NCBI GenBank assembly: GCA_002887195.1 | Contig: PJAB01002092.1 | Span: 1-10,536 of the forward strand | DNA: 10,536 nucleotides | Source: Chrysochromulina parva | Lineage: Eukaryota; Haptophyta; Prymnesiales; Chrysochromulinaceae | Reading direction: 5' to 3' | In this document: positions 6,284-10,536 of the stretch, piece after piece | Numbering within the stretch: position 1 is the stretch's first letter | Layout of the letters: each line of letters starts with the position of its first letter | Notes under the pieces: model-generated | Database searches by the model: none | What the model was told of the DNA's origin: nothing | The model's input: the letters and a program-made list of their open reading frames with translations, nothing else | Translations under genes and position numbers: made by a program

Positions 6284-7633
6284 ATGCCGATCGGCCTCGA
6301 GCGGCCCGTTGGCACGACCGCGGGGGAGCAGAAGGCATCAGGCAAAGAGAAGCAGCAGAAAGCAAAGCGTCAGGATCTTGAAGCCCCATCTACATCGCCG
6401 TCCATCGATCAACGTTATTTGTTTTGCCGAACACACTTGTTCTGCACAGACACCAACGGGAACGGCAAGGTCTCCGAGGTGGAGGCGCTCTGGTGTTTTG
6501 ACTGCAACCGCGATAACAAGATTGGCACCTGGGAGAGGGTGCTATGCGTGTTCTCCTTCATTCTTGCCATTGCTAGCGTTGCCACAGGCGGCACGTTACT
6601 TGCCATGCACCTCAGCTCCTGTGTTGAAGTTGATGAACGAGGTCATTGCGTTCACATCGACCCACCGTCTATGCAGCCACAGCCGCCACCGCCGCCACCG
6701 CCGCTGTCCCCGCCTGCACCGCCCTGGAGGCCGCCGCCACCGCCGCCGTCTCCGCCGTCGCCTCCGCCACTATTACCTCCGAAGCCACCATCGCCACCGT
6801 CTCCGCCTTCCCCGGCGGAACCGCCGCCACCTTCGATCCCACCGTCTCCACCGTTGCCACCTCCGCCGCCGTCGCCGTCGCCGCTGCCGCCGCCGCCGCG
6901 CCAGCCGCCGCCGCTCCCGCCGCCACCCTTTTCGCCACTGCCGCTCGGCGTGACGATCCAAAATTCGTTCTTCGTCGACTTGTCCATGAACATCTCGGGC
7001 ACCATCGAAGACCTGACATCGGCCAAGCAGCAGCAGACGATCGATCTTCTCCTCTCCCTCGGCAGTCTGAGCACCAACCCTGAGCACCAGCCTACCATCC
7101 AGCTGACTCCTGGCAGTGTGCAGGTCCACTTCTCGGCGCCGGTGGCTACCGAGGCCGAGGCCGTAGCCGCGGCCTACACGCTCGGTGAGCACATGAGAAC
7201 GTCAGCAGAGGCGACGGCGGCACTCGCACCAGTCATGCTGTACGTCGAGACGGCGCCCTTGATCGAGTTGTTAGTCGTGCCCACGGTCAAGCCACTCCCG
7301 CTGCCACCGACGCCACCGTGGCCGCCTGCGCCACCGCACCGCGCCGTGGTGAGCACCTCCATAGAACGTGACGATGGCCTCGCTGCTGGCTTCACACTCC
7401 TGGCAGTCGGCGCATGGATGGCCCTCATCACGTGGACCTTCGTGCGTGTCTTCCACAAGCGCCTCCTTTTCCTGATCTTCGCTAATAACGACGTACGCAC
7501 CAACGACGCGTCACACGCGACCAAGGACGCCGAGGTCTCGCTCTCCAAGACGGCCACGGTAACGACGACGACTCAGACGGCCACGGAGACGACGACTCAG
7601 ACGGCCACAGAGACGACGATTCAGATTGCCTGA
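6284..7633 (+). CDS. Two-TM protein with EF-hand-like loops and proline-rich ectodomain
   Basis: I do not recognise this 449-residue protein as a named family. Its parts in order: a polar, lysine-rich N-terminus; two EF-hand-like calcium loops, DTNGNGKVSEVE (56-67) and DCNRDNKIGTWE (73-84), separated by only five residues and flanked by cysteines; a membrane span at about 87-110; a Pro/Ser-Pro tract at about 127-220 like algal extensins and pherophorins; a globular region (about 221-345) beginning VTIQNSFFVDLSM; a short second proline tract; a second membrane span at about 370-390; and a 59-residue tail ending in Thr-rich repeats. With the first loop cytosolic, both termini would be inside and the proline stalk outside. 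A surface or wall-linked protein with a calcium-sensing cytosolic segment is inferred. The ATG at 6284 is the first in frame giving this structure. Neighbours give no functional hint. Confidence 0.75.
   Translation: MPIGLERPVGTTAGEQKASGKEKQQKAKRQDLEAPSTSPSIDQRYLFCRTHLFCTDTNGNGKVSEVEALWCFDCNRDNKIGTWERVLCVFSFILAIASVATGGTLLAMHLSSCVEVDERGHCVHIDPPSMQPQPPPPPPPLSPPAPPWRPPPPPPSPPSPPPLLPPKPPSPPSPPSPAEPPPPSIPPSPPLPPPPPSPSPLPPPPRQPPPLPPPPFSPLPLGVTIQNSFFVDLSMNISGTIEDLTSAKQQQTIDLLLSLGSLSTNPEHQPTIQLTPGSVQVHFSAPVATEAEAVAAAYTLGEHMRTSAEATAALAPVMLYVETAPLIELLVVPTVKPLPLPPTPPWPPAPPHRAVVSTSIERDDGLAAGFTLLAVGAWMALITWTFVRVFHKRLLFLIFANNDVRTNDASHATKDAEVSLSKTATVTTTTQTATETTTQTATETTIQIA
6661..6936 (+). repeat. Low-complexity CCN tract encoding proline-rich stalk
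   Basis: Long runs of CCG, CCA and CCT with interspersed TCG/TCT codons encode Pro and Ser-Pro repeats such as SPPSPPP and PPSPPSP. The strong pyrimidine bias of the plus strand keeps other frames open, which explains long spurious Ala-, Arg- or Gly-rich ORFs on both strands. Confidence 0.85.
7550..7624 (+). repeat. Tandem 24-bp coding repeat at the 3' end of the gene
   Basis: Three consecutive units start ACGGCCAC and end ACTCAG or ATTCAG: 7550-7576 (27 nt, one extra codon), 7577-7600 and 7601-7624 (24 nt). They encode TATETTTQ-like octapeptides in the cytosolic tail. Unit length is a multiple of three, so copy number can change without a frameshift. Confidence 0.85.
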
Positions 7634-8113
7634 TGCGATGCGTGAGGGTCTGTGAGTGCCGTGGTGGCTGATGCAAAGGCGGGAGGGGGGGGCAGAGACT
7701 CAGGCAAAGACCAGAGTGCGGCGCGGGAGTACGCTGTACGGGGGGCGACACCATGTCCGCGCAGTGCCGCCGGCCCGGCGATTTCTCGGGACGGTCGCGT
7801 TTGCGTGACGGGGAGCGTGGGGCGCGGCCCACCGCCGGCGGGCCGGACCCGGCGGGGTGCGGCGGCGATAAGTTATCGCCGCGGATAACGCACGCCACTT
7901 CTAGCGGCGCGGCGTGTCGTGTGAGAATCGTATGCCCGTATGGTGGCGGGAGCCTGGTGAGTAACTTTTTTCTGAACTATCAACTAATTTTCACTTTTCC
8001 GCTCGAGCGTCGTCTCTGTCGCGTCGCTTCGCCCGCTGCTCGTTGTGACATCTGACAATCGGCATACCAGAGAAGTCCCCCCCGGGAGATGTTGCTCACG
8101 CGCTGTGCACTAA
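7634..8113. other. Tail-to-tail spacer without a gene
   Basis: This separates two convergent genes, ending at 7633 (+) and 8114 (-). Short ORFs such as 7753-8055 are low complexity and unsupported. GC-rich palindromic pieces (CCGCCGGCGG near 7834) and one perfect hairpin (7862-7882) are present. An AT-rich patch lies near 7965-8000. No recognised polyadenylation signal was found. Confidence 0.6.
7862..7882. repeat. Perfect inverted repeat, 10-bp arms, 1-nt centre
   Basis: The left arm GCGGCGATAA (7862-7871) and right arm TTATCGCCGC (7873-7882) are perfect reverse complements around a single G. The centre reads GATAAGTTATC, which contains opposed GATA-type sites. It could be a binding site for a dimeric factor, or a 3' structural element between convergent genes. 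With one central base the hairpin cannot close fully as RNA without opening inner pairs. Confidence 0.75.
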
Positions 8114-9514
8114 CTAATCGCCCCTATCGCCCCTGCTGCCTCGGCCGAGTTTGCCGAGAAAGTTGCCGAGGGACCCACTTTCGACGGCGCTGGGCGGCGC
8201 CAAGCGAGAGCGCTCGCCGCGCAGGTCTTCGTTCATCGCGAGGCGAATCTCGTCTCCAGTGAGACCGCGGCCGAAGAGGTAGGCCATCTTGGTCGAGATG
8301 GCCTCGATGGTCATATCGCCGGCTGAGATGACTCCAATGTCGAGGAGCCGGCGGCCCACCTCATAGTCGTCGAGCGAGACGGTGCCTTTGGTGCACTGCG
8401 AAGCGGCGACGACGAGCACCCCGCGCTCGATCGCGTTCTCGATGGTGCGCAGGAAGCCCGCCTTGCGCGACGGACCGTTGCCCGTACCGTAGAGCGAGAG
8501 AACGAGCCCCCGGAGCTTGGACGAGTACCGTACCTGACGAGGGAGGCAACCAGCATGCACTCAGAGATCCGGATCCTTTCGAGTTCCGTCAATTGGGAGC
8601 TTCGACGAGTACCGTACCATGCTCTCGATGGCTGAGTCATCGAAGCCGGGCACTAGATGCAAGACCACGATAGAGGTGTCGAGCTTCAGATGCACGCGCA
8701 GGCGCGAGGTGGGCGGCCGGCGCCAGATCGCGCGATCGCTCGAGATGCGCGCGCCCACGGTCGCGAGTGGCGGGAAATTGGGCGTGTCGAAGGCGTCGAG
8801 GCCGTTGGAGTCCACCTTTGAGGCGCGGTTGCCTCGGAGCAGCCGATCGTTGAAGAAGATGGCGACCTCGCACAGCTCGAGCTGCGCGGCGAAGACGACC
8901 GAGATCAGCAGGTTGCGCCGCGCGTCGTTGTAGATCTCTGCGAGTGGGATCATGGATCCTGTGAGCACCACGGCCTTGCCCAGGCCCTCGAGCATGAACG
9001 AGAGCGCGGACGCCGTGTACGCCATCGTGTCCGTGCCGTGGATGATGACGAAGCCGTCGTAGTCGAAGTAGCAGTCGCGCACCTGCGTAGCCAGGCCTAC
9101 CCAGTCGTCGGGCCCGATGTTGGAGCTGTCGATGAGCGGATCGTACTCGACGATGTCGATCTCGGGCATCGACGGCTCGTGCATCTCGGGCATGTTACGG
9201 ATGCATTGGGCCAGGTAACCCTTGAGCGGCGTGAGGCTGCCATTCTGCAACGTCATACCCATCGTGCCGCCTGTGTTGATGAGCAGCACCCGGCCGGCCC
9301 CGGGCCTGTTATCGAGCACGTCGAGGTCTGACTTCCACCCTCGCTCGGCGTCGTCCTCCTTGCGAGAGAAGAGCGGCACCGGCCAGCTGCGCTGAGGCGG
9401 TGGCGGCGGGGCGTGCACCGCCGGGCCCTCGGCTGGCTCCTGCAGCCGCAACAATCGCAGCCGCGGCTGGCAGCTCAGCGCCGTCAGGAGGACTCGGCCG
9501 ACGGGCCATCGCAT
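8114..9514 (-). CDS. ASPG: Type I (AnsA-like) L-asparaginase, two exons
   Basis: Exons 9514-8618 and 8533-8114 encode 438 residues. The enzyme hydrolyses L-asparagine to aspartate and ammonia. Signature motifs are LLINTGGTMGM (Thr84, matching catalytic Thr14 of E. coli AnsA), IIHGTDTMAYTASALSFML (Thr161-Asp162, matching Thr91-Asp92), LTGSMIPL, and RASKVDSNGLDAFDTPN (Lys233, matching Lys163). Exon 2 supplies the C-terminal domain with VLSLYGTGNGP and GVLVVAASQC. No ankyrin repeats follow, unlike animal ASPG. The first about 70 residues precede the domain; they start Arg-rich and lacking acids (MRWPVGRVLLTALSC...), which could be an organelle presequence, followed by a proline run. An in-frame stop (TAA) five codons upstream makes 9514 the first possible ATG. 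The spliced frame is phase 0. Retaining the intron would give a 317-residue protein lacking the C-terminal domain. The gene is divergent from the SpoVS gene and convergent with the proline-rich gene. Confidence 0.9.
8534..8617 (-). other. Asparaginase intron, GT-AG, 84 nt, flanked by direct repeat
   Basis: Splicing ATG|GTACGG to CTCGTCAG|GTACGG joins ...AIESM to VRYSSKLRGL, restoring the asparaginase C-terminal domain. The first 22 nt of the intron (8617 to 8596) equal the first 22 nt of exon 2 (8533 to 8512) except one G/C difference. Retention reads VRYSSKLPIDG and stops at a TGA 20 codons into the intron. Confidence 0.85.
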
Positions 9515-9950
9515 TGGGTGTTTGCGTTAATTACGACACAATCAGCGAATGGCCTCTGCCCCCCGAGAGCGCAGACCCACCCCTTTCCGCAGCCACGTAC
9601 GGGGATCCGCGCGGTGAGATTCCGTTATTTTTCGGTGTCACGCCGCGACTGGCTTTGTACAACTGCTCGCTATTTTGGCAAAGCATCCAATGGCTGCCAT
9701 CGATCAAGTATCAATGCCTCCCTCGCCGCCGCCCACACCATCCGCCCTCACCGTCGCCCACTGAAATGTGGCCACCTATCGCCCTCCACCCTCGTGGTGG
9801 CCTCCCTTCCCTCCCCGTCTGCTGGTCGCAACACGTTTTTTGCGGTCCACGAGCATGATGATGTCTATTGACCGCGACTCGCGCCTCCTCCTCGCCGTCT
9901 CGCCATTGCCCCGGCGTGCCGCGCGCCCCTCCTCCCGCCGCAGAGCCTTG
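9515..9950. other. Divergent spacer between asparaginase and SpoVS-domain genes
   Basis: This stretch must hold promoters for both genes. A CCAAT pentamer lies at 9687-9691 on the plus strand; AT-rich patches lie near 9526-9534 and 9625-9635, without a strong TATA box. Three consecutive ATG codons at 9855-9863 and a pyrimidine-rich run ending CCGCAGAG (9938-9945) may mark the first exon and first acceptor of the SpoVS gene. Confidence 0.45.
9863..9945 (+). other. Candidate first intron of the SpoVS-domain gene, 83 nt
   Basis: GTCTATTG...CCGCAGAG would join ATG ATG AT to C CTT GAT GAC ATG ATC in frame. The 3' end is pyrimidine-rich and the length is close to the 84-nt asparaginase intron. The donor is not strong, and no direct repeat is seen at this junction, unlike the other introns. 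An alternative acceptor is CCGCAG at 9943. Confidence 0.3.
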
Positions 9951-9955
9951 ATGAC

Positions 9956-10536
9956 ATGATCAAGGGCAACGCCCCCGGCCGGCGTGGCGGTCGCCCCCCC
10001 CGCTCCGGCGGCAAGGCACCAGGCGGCTCGCGTCCTTCAACCCGATCGACGCCGTACGCGCGCTCGGGCCCTCCTCGGCTCGGCTCTTCCGGCGACTCGC
10101 ACATGTCAATGGCGAGCGTGAGCGACGTCGCCGCCTCCGATGACCCCCTGCTTAAGGTCAAGGCCGACTCAACGCCCAACAAAGTCGCGGGCGCCATCTG
10201 CAACGTGGTGCGCGAGTCCGGCGAGCCTCCCAAGGTGGTGGCGACCGGTCCGGCCGCCATCAACCAGGCTATGAAAGCGATTGCCATCGCGCGCAAGTAC
10301 ATGCTCGAAGAAGAGACCGGCGCCACCGACCTGGACGTGTCGCCGCAATTCGAGGAAGACATTCGTCAGTCGTCGCGCGTGTGCTTCGTGCTGGGCAAGG
10401 CGCGCAAGACGAATCCCATCGTGAGCCACGCGCCGTCCGAACCGATCGACGAGCTGCCCCGCCCTCTTGCAGTGGACCTCTGCGCCACCCCCTCCCCCCC
10501 CCTCGGCATCCATTCCTGCCTCCCCGCCCCGCCTCG
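9956..10536 (+). CDS. SpoVS (Alba-like) domain protein with basic N-terminus, partial at right edge
   Basis: From ATG 9956 the frame stays open to the window end (193 residues). Residues 65-148 match bacterial stage V sporulation protein S: LLKVKADSTPNKVAGAI, VVATGPAAINQAMKAIAIARKYM, and SSRVCFVLGK. SpoVS has an Alba-like fold associated with nucleic-acid binding; its role in eukaryotes is not established. The N-terminus is basic and Gly-rich (GRRGGRPPRSGG). A likely earlier start exists: joining ATGATGAT (9855-9862) to 9946 by a GT-AG intron of 83 nt gives MMILDDMIKGN..., and using acceptor 9943 instead gives SLDDMIKGN. Either resembles the LDDIIK motif by which mRNA-export adaptors bind UAP56. 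Without splicing, an in-frame TGA at 9869-9871 makes 9956 the start. Downstream of about 10420 the coding is uncertain: GTGAGC after CCCATC and CTCTTGCAG near 10473 could bound another small intron. Left and right limits are therefore provisional. Confidence 0.72.
   Translation, partial: MIKGNAPGRRGGRPPRSGGKAPGGSRPSTRSTPYARSGPPRLGSSGDSHMSMASVSDVAASDDPLLKVKADSTPNKVAGAICNVVRESGEPPKVVATGPAAINQAMKAIAIARKYMLEEETGATDLDVSPQFEEDIRQSSRVCFVLGKARKTNPIVSHAPSEPIDELPRPLAVDLCATPSPPLGIHSCLPAPP

Noticed and set aside
6652..7098. Gly-rich minus-strand ORF and Ala-rich or Arg-rich plus-strand ORFs over the proline tract
   Set aside because: They are frame shadows of the CCN repeats; the proline frame alone continues into membrane spans and a globular region.
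7753..8055. 100-codon plus-strand ORF in the tail-to-tail spacer
   Set aside because: Low-complexity start, no domain, and it spans the hairpin; not supportable as a gene.
9038..9331. 97-codon plus-strand ORF opposite the asparaginase
   Set aside because: It lies opposite conserved catalytic motifs of the minus-strand enzyme and shows no domain of its own.

Overview
The window looks like a compact, GC-rich nuclear segment of a eukaryotic microbe, most likely a unicellular alga. A haptophyte-like alga would fit, but the sequence alone does not prove this. The eukaryotic evidence is spliceosomal introns of 84-132 nt that restore reading frames at conserved domain positions, a WDR18/Ipi3 ribosome-assembly factor, an ATGL-type lipase, TATA-like boxes, and long Ser-Pro-rich tracts typical of algal surface proteins. 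Genes lie on both strands with short spacers. No rRNA, tRNA, CRISPR array or recognisable transposon was seen.

Layout. Bases 1-720 hold weakly supported, frame-broken coding-like sequence, best on the minus strand (719 to 296), facing a TATA element at 827-836 that could serve both directions. Then: WDR18/Ipi3-like WD40 protein (897-2309, +); minimal ATGL/PNPLA2-type patatin lipase (2442-3272, +); a three-exon gene joining Sel1 repeats to a ChaN/Cofac_haem_bdg domain (3479-5504, +); a non-coding stretch with a TATA-like element (5505-6283); a two-TM protein with a double EF-hand-like loop and an extracellular proline-rich stalk (6284-7633, +); a tail-to-tail spacer with a perfect hairpin (7634-8113); a two-exon type I L-asparaginase (9514-8114, -); a divergent spacer; and the 5' part of a gene for a SpoVS (Alba-like) domain protein, running off the right edge (9956 to beyond 10536, +).

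The genes do not form an obvious pathway; this is an ordinary eukaryotic neighbourhood with housekeeping and accessory genes side by side. The most interesting signals are: (1) each of the three supported introns begins with a copy of the start of the following exon, 21 of 22 nt in the asparaginase gene, a footprint of intron gain by insertion with target duplication; (2) the Sel1-ChaN fusion becomes visible only when a GC-AG intron is removed; (3) the SpoVS protein has an N-terminus resembling the UAP56-binding motif of mRNA-export adaptors.
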